64,000 nucleotides of DNA, taken from positions 61,252 to 125,251 of the forward strand of contig NZ_JAKRSA010000031.1 of assembly GCF_022402485.1 (NCBI RefSeq), given 5' to 3'. Source of the stretch: Phenylobacterium sp. Lineage in GTDB: Bacteria > Pseudomonadota > Alphaproteobacteria > Caulobacterales > Caulobacteraceae. Shown here in pieces: positions 32,300-39,628 of this stretch. Both the position numbers and the translations under genes were made by a program. The notes under the pieces were generated by a model. That model was not told where the DNA came from, did not search any database, and saw only the letters and a program-made list of their open reading frames with translations. Within the stretch, counting starts at the first letter, position 1. Every line of letters starts with the position of its first letter.

Positions 32300-32911
32300 A
32301 TGCGCCGGCTTTCTCTCGAAGATCTCGACCAGCTCTATCGGGCCCCTGGGAAGCTGGTGATGGACAAGGTCCTGGACCATGTGGAGCGCCATGGCCGAGC
32401 CTTCATCGGCCATTCGCCGTTCTGCGTGGTGAGTTCGGCAGGCCCCGGCGGCACGGTGGACGTTTCGCCTCGGGGTGGCGAGCCGGGCTTTGTGCAGGTG
32501 AGCGAGGACGGCAAAACTCTGTTTCTGCCCGACCGACCGGGGAACAACCGCCTGGACACCCTGCGCAACCTGCTGGCCGGGGACGGTCAGATCGGGCTGA
32601 TGTTCATGATTCCGGGGTTTGACGACGTCTACCGCGTCAATGGCAGGGCCAGCGCCACTGATGACGGGCCCCTTCTGTCGTGCTTCGAGGAATTTGGCCG
32701 GTTGCCCAGGCTGGTGCTGATGGTCGAGGTTCAGGAGGCCTTTATCCATTGCCCCAAGGCGATCATGCGCGGACGGCTGTGGGATCCTGAAGCGCGTATG
32801 GAGCGCAGTGTCCTGCCCAGCGGAGCGGAAATGATCTCTGACCAGCTGAACCTCGGCAAGCTGCCGGTGACCAATGAACAGATCATCGACAGCTATCGCC
32901 AGCAGCTGTGA
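32300..32911 (+). CDS. PPOX-class FMN flavoprotein (pyridoxamine-5'-phosphate-oxidase family)
   Basis: A 203-residue split-barrel protein. HSPFCVVSSAGPGGTVDVSP (about 38-57) and LPDRPGNNRLDTLRNLL (about 73-90) are the FMN-binding strands of the MSMEG_1061-type group; GFDDVYRVNGRASATDDG follows. The ATG at 32300 has AAGGAAG upstream. Substrate unknown; relatives bind FMN, F420 or heme. The Fur-like site upstream points to iron or heme metabolism. Confidence 0.88.
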   Translation: MRRLSLEDLDQLYRAPGKLVMDKVLDHVERHGRAFIGHSPFCVVSSAGPGGTVDVSPRGGEPGFVQVSEDGKTLFLPDRPGNNRLDTLRNLLAGDGQIGLMFMIPGFDDVYRVNGRASATDDGPLLSCFEEFGRLPRLVLMVEVQEAFIHCPKAIMRGRLWDPEARMERSVLPSGAEMISDQLNLGKLPVTNEQIIDSYRQQL

Positions 32912-32917
32912 GGCCGC

Positions 32918-33796
32918 TCAGGTGGGCTTGATGAACCGCAGGGTCATCCGGTCACTTTCGCCAATGGCCTCATAGGGGCTGCTGTCGAAACTGGGGTCGG
33001 CCGGTTGTCCCCTGGGCGCAGACAGCCGGACCGGCGGCAAGGTCCAGACCCCGAAGGGATGATCCTTGGTGTCGCGGGGATTGGCGTTGATCTCGCTGGC
33101 CTCGTTCAGCAGGAAGCCCGCCTCCTGCACCAGACGGATGACATAGGCCTGGTCCACATAGCCATCCGCCGCTGTGGGATCCTGCACCCCCCCAGGATTG
33201 GCCCGGTGCTCCACAACCCCGAATGCACCACCGGGTTTCAAGGCAGCGAAGGCGTCGGCAAAGGCCTTGTCGGCGATACCCGCAGCCATCCAGTTGTGAA
33301 TATTGCGCGCCGTCAAAACAAGGTCGGCCGTACCGGCTGGCGCCACTGGGCCGCTGGTGGGGCCAAAGGCGGTAATCTCCACATCCCCATAGAGCCTCGG
33401 ACGGGAACGCAGCTTCTGGCGATAAGCCTCCACGATCTCGGCGGCGGCAGGATCGTTGGGTTGAAGATTGGCGGCGTAGAGCTTTCCCCCTGAGGCCGCC
33501 AGGAAGGGGGCCAAAATGTCCGTATACCAACCGGCTCCGGGCCACATCTCAACCACGGTCATGCCGGGCTTGAGCCCAAAGAAGGTCAGGGTCTCCTGGG
33601 GGCGGCGCCAGATATCCCTGGCCTTGTCCTGAGCCTCACGCCAGTCGCCGGCCACGGCCTCTTCGAGGCTCATGGCCGACGCTGGGGTCGAAGGCGGGGC
33701 CTCCTCGGCCCGGTTACAGCCGGCGAGGGCCGCTGCCCCACCGGCCGCGAGGCCGGAGAGCAGCAGGCCCCGCCGGGACAGTCTCGGCGCCTGCAC
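32918..33796 (-). CDS. Exported class I methyltransferase-fold lipoprotein, copy 1
   Basis: A 292-residue protein with a Tat/lipoprotein signal (SRRGLLLSGLAAGGAAALAG, then Cys27) and a Rossmann methyltransferase-like domain. The motif I equivalent is VVEMWPGAGWYTDILAPFLA (about 80-99); TADLVLTARNIHNW and GGAFGVVEHRANPG follow the fold. The C-terminal block NANPRDTKDHPFGVWTLPPV is shared with the adjacent copy. S-adenosylmethionine is not expected outside the cytoplasm, so the ligand is in doubt. It starts 4 bases after the stop of copy 2. Confidence 0.85.
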   Translation of the reverse strand: MQAPRLSRRGLLLSGLAAGGAAALAGCNRAEEAPPSTPASAMSLEEAVAGDWREAQDKARDIWRRPQETLTFFGLKPGMTVVEMWPGAGWYTDILAPFLAASGGKLYAANLQPNDPAAAEIVEAYRQKLRSRPRLYGDVEITAFGPTSGPVAPAGTADLVLTARNIHNWMAAGIADKAFADAFAALKPGGAFGVVEHRANPGGVQDPTAADGYVDQAYVIRLVQEAGFLLNEASEINANPRDTKDHPFGVWTLPPVRLSAPRGQPADPSFDSSPYEAIGESDRMTLRFIKPT

Positions 33797-33799
33797 GGA

Positions 33800-34645
33800 T
33801 CAGGACGGCTTGACGAAGCGCAGGGTCATGCGATCGCTCTCGCCGATCGCGTCATACTTGGACCGGTCGAAGTCCGGATTGGCGGGCTCGCCCCGGCCTG
33901 CGGTCTGGCGAACTGGCGGAAGGGTCCAGACGCCGAACGGATGGTCCTTGGTGTCCTTGGGATTGGCATTGATCTCACTGGATTCGGCCAGCTTGAAGCC
34001 TGCCTTTTCCGCAGCGGCAACGACAACGGCCGTGGCCATGTAGCCGTCCCGGGCCCCCTCGACCTGCGGCCGCGGATCGGAGCGGTGCTCTTCCACGGCC
34101 AGCACGCCGCCTGGCTTAAGCACGGCGAAGAAGTCTGCCAGGGCCTTATCCAGCATGCCCTCGCGCCAATACCAGTTGTGGAGGTTGCGCGCCGTCAGGA
34201 CCATGTCGGCCGAGCCGGCCTCGCCCAGGGGCTTGGAAACCGCGCCGAAGCCCACATAGGTGATGTTGCCAAAAACATTGGCGTCGGCGTAGCGGGCGGC
34301 AAAGGCCTCGCGGCCCCGTCGGCCCGCCTCGGTCACAGCCGGGTCTTCCAGATCGGTCACCCCGGCCACATAGGCACCGTTGGTGGCCATGGCGTAGGGC
34401 GCCAGGATTTCGGTCCAGTAGCCACTGCCCGGCGAAATCTCGATCACCGTCTGGCCAGGCTTGAGCCCCCAGAAGGTGAGGCTTTCATAGGGATTGCGGG
34501 CGGGGTCCCGGGCCTTGTGGGCCTCCGTGCGCTGCGCGCCATCGACGGCGCCGCGCAGGGCAGTGTCCTCGGCCTGGGCGGCCGAGCCGAGAATTAGCGC
34601 CCCGAGGGCGCCCGCGATCAAGGCGGGGAACTTGTCGTGAAACAT
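33800..34645 (-). CDS. Exported class I methyltransferase-fold protein, copy 2
   Basis: A 281-residue paralogue of the next gene, with a Sec signal peptide (residues 8-25, ending SAAQAED) instead of a lipobox. Motif I equivalent VIEISPGSGYWTEILAPYA is followed by SADMVLTARNLHNWYW and LKPGGVLAVEEHR. The C-terminal NANPKDTKDHPFGVWTLPPV matches copy 1 almost exactly. The ATG at 34645 has GGAG about 10 bases upstream. The pair is an operon. Exported methyltransferase-like proteins of this kind occur in many proteobacteria without known function. Confidence 0.85.
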   Translation of the reverse strand: MFHDKFPALIAGALGALILGSAAQAEDTALRGAVDGAQRTEAHKARDPARNPYESLTFWGLKPGQTVIEISPGSGYWTEILAPYAMATNGAYVAGVTDLEDPAVTEAGRRGREAFAARYADANVFGNITYVGFGAVSKPLGEAGSADMVLTARNLHNWYWREGMLDKALADFFAVLKPGGVLAVEEHRSDPRPQVEGARDGYMATAVVVAAAEKAGFKLAESSEINANPKDTKDHPFGVWTLPPVRQTAGRGEPANPDFDRSKYDAIGESDRMTLRFVKPS

Positions 34646-34727
34646 GGTCTGGAGCTCCGGCAAGTCGTTGAGGCGGTGACCCTAGTGGGGTTGGCTGATC
34701 TGGCAAGGGCGTTGCGCACACAAGGTC

Positions 34728-34755
34728 TTGAAACCCGCACAACCCACCCCAAATC
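34728..34755 (+). promoter_or_regulatory. Sigma-32 (heat-shock) promoter of the Hsp20 gene
   Basis: CTTGAAA (34728-34734), 13-base spacer, CCCCAAAT (34748-34755), against the sigma-32 consensus CTTGAAA-N13/15-CCCCATnT. A start about 7 bases downstream gives a leader of about 100 bases. Confidence 0.85.
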
Positions 34756-34833
34756 TACCTCGAAGGCGCTGGACCTCCGGGCCTTCCGATCGCTGACGAG
34801 GCCATAACGGCTCGCCAAAGATCGACCCCGCAA

Positions 34834-34852
34834 CCTTGCTTAGACAAGAAGG
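34834..34852 (+). ncRNA. ROSE-type RNA thermometer hairpin of the Hsp20 gene
   Basis: The last hairpin of the leader reads CCUU-G-CUU / AGAC loop / AAG-AAGG. All seven pairs form, with the G of UUGCU bulged or opposed to the Shine-Dalgarno strand, and the SD sequence (AAGGA) is locked in the stem. UUGCU facing the SD is the signature of ROSE elements in front of alphaproteobacterial small heat-shock genes. Heat would open the stem and free the ribosome site. Confidence 0.75.
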
Positions 34853-34863
34853 ATGTGACGCAA

Positions 34864-35319
34864 ATGCGTACCCTCGATTTTTCCCCGCTCTATCGCTCCG
34901 TGGTCGGTTTCGACCGTCTGGCTGGCCTGCTCGAAACGGCCGCCGCTGACGCCGCCTCGGGCTATCCCCCCTACAATATTGAGCGCACGGGCGAGAACGC
35001 CTATCGCATCGAGATCGCCGTGGCCGGCTTCCGATCTGAGGAATTGGCCATCGAGGTGAAGGAAAACCTGCTCACCGTCCAAGGGCGCAAGGCCGCCAAT
35101 GAAGAGGCCCGCCGCTATCTGCATCGTGGTCTGGCTGAGCGGGACTTCGAGCGGCGGTTCCAGCTGGCGGACTATGTGGTGGTGAGTGAGGCGGCCCTGG
35201 CGGACGGCCTGCTATCCATCTCGCTCCGCCGCGAATTGCCAGAAGCCCTGAAGCCTCGGCAGATTCCGATTACCTCCGCTGCCGCAACCCCCCTGATTGA
35301 GGGTGAGCAGGCCGCCTGA
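34864..35319 (+). CDS. Small heat-shock protein (Hsp20/IbpA class)
   Basis: A 151-residue Hsp20. The N-terminus MRTLDFSPLYRSVVGFDRL is that of the alphaproteobacterial IbpA class; the alpha-crystallin domain runs from about 34 (YPPYNIERTGENAYRIEIAV) to about 125, with the conserved LADGLLSISLRRELPE at its end. It is an ATP-independent holdase. The ATG at 34864 fits the SD (10 bases apart) better than the GTG at 34855. It is controlled by a sigma-32 promoter and a ROSE-like leader, and closed by a strong terminator. Confidence 0.96.
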   Translation: MRTLDFSPLYRSVVGFDRLAGLLETAAADAASGYPPYNIERTGENAYRIEIAVAGFRSEELAIEVKENLLTVQGRKAANEEARRYLHRGLAERDFERRFQLADYVVVSEAALADGLLSISLRRELPEALKPRQIPITSAAATPLIEGEQAA

Positions 35320-35346
35320 GCCTGAGACAGCGGCACTGTGAGACGA

Positions 35347-35376
35347 GGGCGGCGCTGCGATGCGTCGCCCTTTTTT
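35347..35376 (+). terminator. Rho-independent terminator of the Hsp20 gene
   Basis: 8-bp stem gggcggcg/cgtcgccc (one G-T pair), 8-base loop, then six T. Confidence 0.9.
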
Positions 35377-35412
35377 CAGGTGTGGCGATCCATCAGACCC
35401 TGAGCGGCTGTC

Positions 35413-36669
35413 TCAAGGAGGGCTGAGGCCCAGAGCCAAGGTCATATCGGCACCGCGCAGGCTGACGCCTCGCATCAAGGCACCTTCGAAATTGCACCCG
35501 CGCACGTCGGCTTCATCGAGAATTGCCCCGGTGAGATCGGCACCCTGGGCCTTTACATAGCGCAGCTTGGCGCTGTGCAGGTCACCGCGACTGACCCGAT
35601 CTGCGCTGATTGGCAGAGGCCCCAGTACCGCCTCCCGCAAATCAGCCTTGATCAGCTTCGCGCCGGCGAGCTTGGCACCGCGCAGATCGGCACCCCGCAG
35701 GCAGACCCCGCGCATGTCGGCGTTCTCCAGATTGGCGCCCTGGAGATGGGTGCCTGTGAGGTCCATGCCGACGAGGATCGCACCCCGGGCGCTCATCACA
35801 GACAGGCGCAGATTGCGAAGACGTTGATCAAGGGGGCGCACGTCCAGTCCGTCGAAACAGGCCGGGGTCCCTTGCTTGCCCCCGGTCTTGCACCAGGTCT
35901 GATTGGCGATCGCCATCTCATAGAGCTCATCGGCCCGGGCCATTGCCTCGGCGTTGGGCGCTGAAAGGTTGCCTTCGATGATGGCACCGGAGATGCGGGC
36001 CGTGCGGATATCCACCCCGGTCAGGATTGCGTCCACCAAACGGGCCCCTTCCAGGTTGGCCCCGCCCACATCTGCCCCCTCCATGCTGGCGCCTTCGAGA
36101 TTGGCGTCCTTGAGGTTGGCCCGGTTCAGCTTGGCGCCGCGCATGGAACAGTCGGTGAAGTCGGTGGCGAAGGCCGTGACATCCTCCATCTGCGACCCGT
36201 CGAGCGTGGCCCCGCTAAGCTTGGCATGATCAAGCTCGCCGCTGCGCTGATGGTGGATCAGAGAAGTAAGTCCCTTGGAGGGATGCGGCATCGCCACCTG
36301 TCCCACGCGGAAGTCAGCCTGGGTCAGATCGGCCTCGCTCATATCGGCCCCACGCAGGCAAGCGCCCCGCAGGTCGGCCCGGGACAGATTGGCCCGGCGA
36401 AGGTCAGCCTTGCGCAGATCACAGCCAAACAGATTGGCCCGAGAGAGGTTGGCCCCCGTCAGCCGCGCGCTGTCAAAAATGGACGATGAGAGATCGGCGT
36501 CTTGGAGATTGGCGCCCGCCAGATCAACGCCTGTGAAGTCGATGAACCGCATCGAGGCCAGCTTTCCACCGGGGCGTCCGGTGATGAAGCGCTCGTGAGC
36601 GGACAGGATCATCTCGATCTCGCCGCGAGACAGCTTGCGACGGCCTGATAGCGCGATGGCGGCTGACAC
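35413..36669 (-). CDS. Pentapeptide-repeat protein, copy A
   Basis: A 418-residue protein. After an N-terminal helical head (LSRGEIEMILSAHERFITGR-PGG, residues 13-35), A(D/N)Lxx pentapeptide repeats run from about 45-125 and 145-235. A non-repeat joint then holds WCKTGGKQGTPACFDG (259-274), and repeats resume (290-405), broken by GPLPISADR at about 350. The repeats build a right-handed quadrilateral beta-helix. No signal peptide or enzyme domain is seen. Role unknown; it shares all these features with the neighbour gene, its close paralogue. Confidence 0.92.
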   Translation of the reverse strand: MSAAIALSGRRKLSRGEIEMILSAHERFITGRPGGKLASMRFIDFTGVDLAGANLQDADLSSSIFDSARLTGANLSRANLFGCDLRKADLRRANLSRADLRGACLRGADMSEADLTQADFRVGQVAMPHPSKGLTSLIHHQRSGELDHAKLSGATLDGSQMEDVTAFATDFTDCSMRGAKLNRANLKDANLEGASMEGADVGGANLEGARLVDAILTGVDIRTARISGAIIEGNLSAPNAEAMARADELYEMAIANQTWCKTGGKQGTPACFDGLDVRPLDQRLRNLRLSVMSARGAILVGMDLTGTHLQGANLENADMRGVCLRGADLRGAKLAGAKLIKADLREAVLGPLPISADRVSRGDLHSAKLRYVKAQGADLTGAILDEADVRGCNFEGALMRGVSLRGADMTLALGLSPP

Positions 36670-36764
36670 AAGAAGGCTCCCGTATGGTTTCCGAACCCGC
36701 GACCTTTAGACGCATAAGAGCAACTCAAGGGTTAAGAGACCCCAGATATCCGAGCGGCGAGACC

Positions 36765-38027
36765 CTAAATTAAGTCATCGAGCCCGCGCGCACCGCCACG
36801 TCGGGCGCCTGTGATGTTCACCTGTTTGAGCTGGGCACCGGTAAAATTCGCCCGGGAGAGGTCCGCATCCTGCAAAATCGCCTGGCGCAGGTCAGCGCGA
36901 GCGCAGTCGGTGTTTTTCAGCGTTGCCCCCGAAAGGTTGCAGGGCAACAGGCGGTCAGAGCCGATCAGCAGCGGTCCCATCTGAGCATCCCGCAGATCGG
37001 CACCTGAAAGCTTGGCGTTGACCAGCCGGGCCCCGCGCAGATCGGCCCGACGCAGATTGCAGGCCCGCAGGTCAGCGCCTTCCAGCTGCGCGCCCTGGAG
37101 CTGAACACCTTCCATGTCCAGCCCGTAGAAGACGGCACCCTTGGCCGAAAGGGCGGTGAGGTTAAACCCCCGAATGGTCTCAAGGGCCCGGAGGTCGGCA
37201 CCGTCGAACACCGAGGGATTGCCCTCGCCACCGCCGGTTTCACACCAGCGGGCATGTTCACGGATCATGGTCTTGTAGGGCAGGTCGGAGACTGCGAGCC
37301 CAGACGGGGCGTCGGTCAGCACCCCCTCCATTTCCGCCTTGCTGACGTTCCAGGAATAGGTCTTGGCCCCTACCAGGATGGCGTCGCGCAGATCGGCACC
37401 TGCCAGATCCGCCCCTGAGAGGTCAGCGCCCTGCAGATTGGCACCGGACATATTGGCCTGTTTGAGATTGGCCCGGACGAGCTTGGCGTCCTTGAGAATG
37501 GCATCGGAGAAGTCAGCTCGGGCGGCCATGACTCCAGACAGCCGCGAGCGCTCCAGATTAGCCCCGGCCAGCACCGCGCCCTGCACCTCCCCCGGTCGCG
37601 CCATGTGTTCGAGGATGCGCAGTCCCTTGTCTCGATCCGCCGCCGCAATGGACCCTTCCCGCAGATCGGCCTCGAAGAGATCGGCGCCGGTGAGATTGGC
37701 ACCCCGTAGGCAGGCCCCGCGCAGATCGGCCCGGCGCAGGGACGCCTCGGTCAGATCGGCATTCTGCATGTCGCAGCCAAACAGATTGGCGTTGTCGAGC
37801 TTGGTGCCCTGCAATTGGCAATCGTTCAGACAGGCCCCAAGAAAGTCCGCATCGGAGAGATTGCGTCCGCGCAGGTCCAGACCACTGAGATCTTTCCAGG
37901 CGAACACCGCCCGGGCGCCCCCAGGACGGGAGGTCCACAGGCGATCATGGCGCGCACAGACTGCATCCACCTCAGCCTGAGTCAGGCATCGCAGTTCGGG
38001 GACGGAGGTCGGACGGGAGGCCAGCAT
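36765..38027 (-). CDS. Pentapeptide-repeat protein, copy B
   Basis: A 420-residue paralogue of copy A with the same plan: head LTQAEVDAVCARHDRLWTSR-PGG (residues 15-37), two blocks of A(D/N)L(x)G repeats, joint HARWCETGGGEGNPSVFDG (258-276), a last block with GPLLIGSDR at about 351-359, and a basic GARRGG end. The two genes are leftward and 95 bases apart. The conserved joint and interruptions, not just the repeats, show common descent. Function unknown; pentapeptide proteins can mimic DNA (gyrase protection) or act as scaffolds. Confidence 0.92.
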   Translation of the reverse strand: MLASRPTSVPELRCLTQAEVDAVCARHDRLWTSRPGGARAVFAWKDLSGLDLRGRNLSDADFLGACLNDCQLQGTKLDNANLFGCDMQNADLTEASLRRADLRGACLRGANLTGADLFEADLREGSIAAADRDKGLRILEHMARPGEVQGAVLAGANLERSRLSGVMAARADFSDAILKDAKLVRANLKQANMSGANLQGADLSGADLAGADLRDAILVGAKTYSWNVSKAEMEGVLTDAPSGLAVSDLPYKTMIREHARWCETGGGEGNPSVFDGADLRALETIRGFNLTALSAKGAVFYGLDMEGVQLQGAQLEGADLRACNLRRADLRGARLVNAKLSGADLRDAQMGPLLIGSDRLLPCNLSGATLKNTDCARADLRQAILQDADLSRANFTGAQLKQVNITGARRGGARGLDDLI

Positions 38028-38068
38028 CGTGCGCCATCGTGAAGTCGAGGCTTCAACGTTAGCGCGGC

Positions 38069-38100
38069 AAGATTAACGAGCCCTTCGCAGGGTTAATCTT
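38069..38100. promoter_or_regulatory. Long inverted repeat with TTAAC half sites
   Basis: AAGATTAAC (38069-38077) and GTTAATCTT (38092-38100) form a perfect 9-base inverted repeat around a 14-base centre. It overlaps the 3' end of the RibD-like gene and lies about 40 bases upstream of copy B. It could be a terminator lacking a T run or an operator with two CtrA-like halves. Confidence 0.45.
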
Positions 38101-38551
38101 GTGTAGGCGAGGCATCGGCGGGCCGATAGTCAGTGTAGAGCGACTGGGCCTCGGCTTTCAGGCACCCCAACTGAACCTCAAGGCCTGCAGCTGCCAGCAG
38201 AGCCAGACCCTGGCCATCGGCATAAGGACTGGGATCGCGGCAGGCGACGAACACCTGACTGACCCCGGCTTCAACCAGGCGCTGGGCGCAGGACGCCGCC
38301 CCCGACGACCGCGCGCCGCAGGGCTCCAGGGTCACATAGGCCACTGCGCCCCGGGCCTTGGAGCCAGCGGCCTGGAGGGCCAGCTCTTCGGCATGGGGGC
38401 GCCCGCCGATCCCGGTGACGCCCTCCCCAAGAACCTCGTCGTCGGAGACGATGACGCAGCCCACCGAGGGGTTCTCAGCCGTCTGACCCAGATGGCGCTG
38501 CGCCAGAGCTATGGCCTGGCGCATATGCGTCTCGTGGGCGGCCTGGCTCAC
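38093..38551 (-). CDS. Stand-alone RibD-like nucleotide deaminase domain
   Basis: A 152-residue CMP/dCMP-deaminase-fold protein. Zinc site: GRPHAEELAL (H-A-E, about 50) and LEPCGARSSGAASCA (P-C...C), with TAENPSVGCVIV at the start as in RibD. Only the deaminase half of RibD is present; the reductase domain is missing. The GTG at 38551 overlaps the gpmA stop (GTGA), so it is coupled to gpmA. It may be a riboflavin deaminase acting with a separate reductase or a deaminase of another purine/pyrimidine. Confidence 0.82.
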   Translation of the reverse strand: MSQAAHETHMRQAIALAQRHLGQTAENPSVGCVIVSDDEVLGEGVTGIGGRPHAEELALQAAGSKARGAVAYVTLEPCGARSSGAASCAQRLVEAGVSQVFVACRDPSPYADGQGLALLAAAGLEVQLGCLKAEAQSLYTDYRPADASPTQD

Positions 38552-39261
38552 GGCAGGGTCGGCAGGGGCTGGGCGCGGCTCTCGTCCAGATATCGGGCCG
38601 CCACCGGGGTGAGGGTGTTCGACAACTGGATCAGCAGGGGGTTTCCAGTGGGAATTTCCACGTCGATGATCGCGGCGTCGTCCAGGCCAAACAGCAGCTT
38701 GACGATGGCCCGCAGGGAATTGCCGTGGGCCGCCACCAGCAGGGTTTCGCCGGCCGTCAGGCGCGGGGCGATCTCGTCCTGCCAATAGGGCTGAACCCGT
38801 TCAAGGGTGGTCTTCAGGCTCTCAGTCAGCGGCAGGACCGCGCCGGCATAGCGGCGGTCGCCCGCAAAATCATACTCACTGTCGGCGCTCAGGGCCGGCG
38901 GTGGGACATCATAGGAGCGCCGCCAGATCTTGACCTGGTCATCGCCGTGCTTTTGAGCCGTCTCGGCCTTATTGAGGCCGGTCAGCCCGCCATAGTGGCG
39001 CTCGTTCAGACGCCAGTCCTTGACCTCGGGCACATAGGCCTGGCCGGCCGCGGCGAGGGCCAGCCAGCTGGTGCGGATCGCCCGGGTCAGCACCGAGGTA
39101 TAGACCCGGTCAAACTGAATACCGGCCGCCTGGATCAGCTCTCCGCCCTTGGTGGCCTGAGCCTCGCCCTCGGCGGTCAGGTCCACATCCACCCAGCCGG
39201 TGAAGCGATTTTCCAGGTTCCAACGGCTCTGGCCATGGCGGAGCAGGACAAGGGTCGGCAT
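38548..39261 (-). CDS. gpmA: 2,3-bisphosphoglycerate-dependent phosphoglycerate mutase
   Basis: A 237-residue phosphoglycerate mutase. The phospho-His motif LVLLRHGQSRWNLENRFTGW is at residues 4-23; RLNERHYGGLTGLNK (about 85), the DEIAPRL region and AHGNSLRAIVK (second His) complete the active site. It converts 3-phosphoglycerate to 2-phosphoglycerate in glycolysis. The stop overlaps the RibD-like start. Confidence 0.97.
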   Translation of the reverse strand: MPTLVLLRHGQSRWNLENRFTGWVDVDLTAEGEAQATKGGELIQAAGIQFDRVYTSVLTRAIRTSWLALAAAGQAYVPEVKDWRLNERHYGGLTGLNKAETAQKHGDDQVKIWRRSYDVPPPALSADSEYDFAGDRRYAGAVLPLTESLKTTLERVQPYWQDEIAPRLTAGETLLVAAHGNSLRAIVKLLFGLDDAAIIDVEIPTGNPLLIQLSNTLTPVAARYLDESRAQPLPTLP

Positions 39262-39304
39262 GGGGCATCTCCTGGGTCGGCGGGGTCGCCCGTTCGGCTA
39301 GGGC

Positions 39305-39328
39305 GCGGCTTGAGCGTCGTCAAGCCGC
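39305..39328. promoter_or_regulatory. Perfect 9-bp palindrome between divergent gpmA and the kdsD operon
   Basis: gcggcttga-gcgtcg-tcaagccgc lies 44 bases upstream of the gpmA ATG and 55 bases upstream of the rightward gene at 39383. No T run follows on either strand, so an operator is likelier than a terminator. Confidence 0.45.
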
Positions 39329-39382
39329 CACGTCTGCCTAGGACATGGCCGAGGCCGTCAGGAGCGGCTATAGCGAACCATA

Positions 39383-39628
39383 ATGCTTGATCGCTTGTTC
39401 TTTCCGCTGTCGGCGCTGGCCGCCGCCCTGATCATCGCCCTGGCCCTCGTCTGGCCCCAGGGCATAGGCGCGCGCTCGCCTGGACCCTTCGGCCACGAGC
39501 CGATCCTGCAGAGCCCAGAGATGCAGGCGGCCATGCAACGCCAGACCGAGGCGTCTCAGAAGCGGATCAATCAGGCCCGTGAAACCATGCGCGGGCTGCA
39601 GGCCGAAGCGCTCGCGGCCCAACCATGA
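39383..39628 (+). CDS. Small membrane-anchored protein upstream of kdsD
   Basis: An 81-residue protein: one hydrophobic helix (about residues 5-24, LFFPLSALAAALIIALALVW) and a hydrophilic periplasmic tail with Gln/Arg-rich helix (MQAAMQRQTEASQKRINQAR). Its stop overlaps the kdsD start (ATGA), so they are cotranscribed. No family was recognised. A role near LPS assembly is guessed only from the neighbour. Confidence 0.75.
   Translation: MLDRLFFPLSALAAALIIALALVWPQGIGARSPGPFGHEPILQSPEMQAAMQRQTEASQKRINQARETMRGLQAEALAAQP

Noticed and set aside
35413..38027. Regularly spaced short repeats that could be mistaken for a CRISPR array or satellite DNA
   Set aside because: The period is 15 bases, in frame, and codes the pentapeptide repeats; no constant repeat with unique spacers exists.
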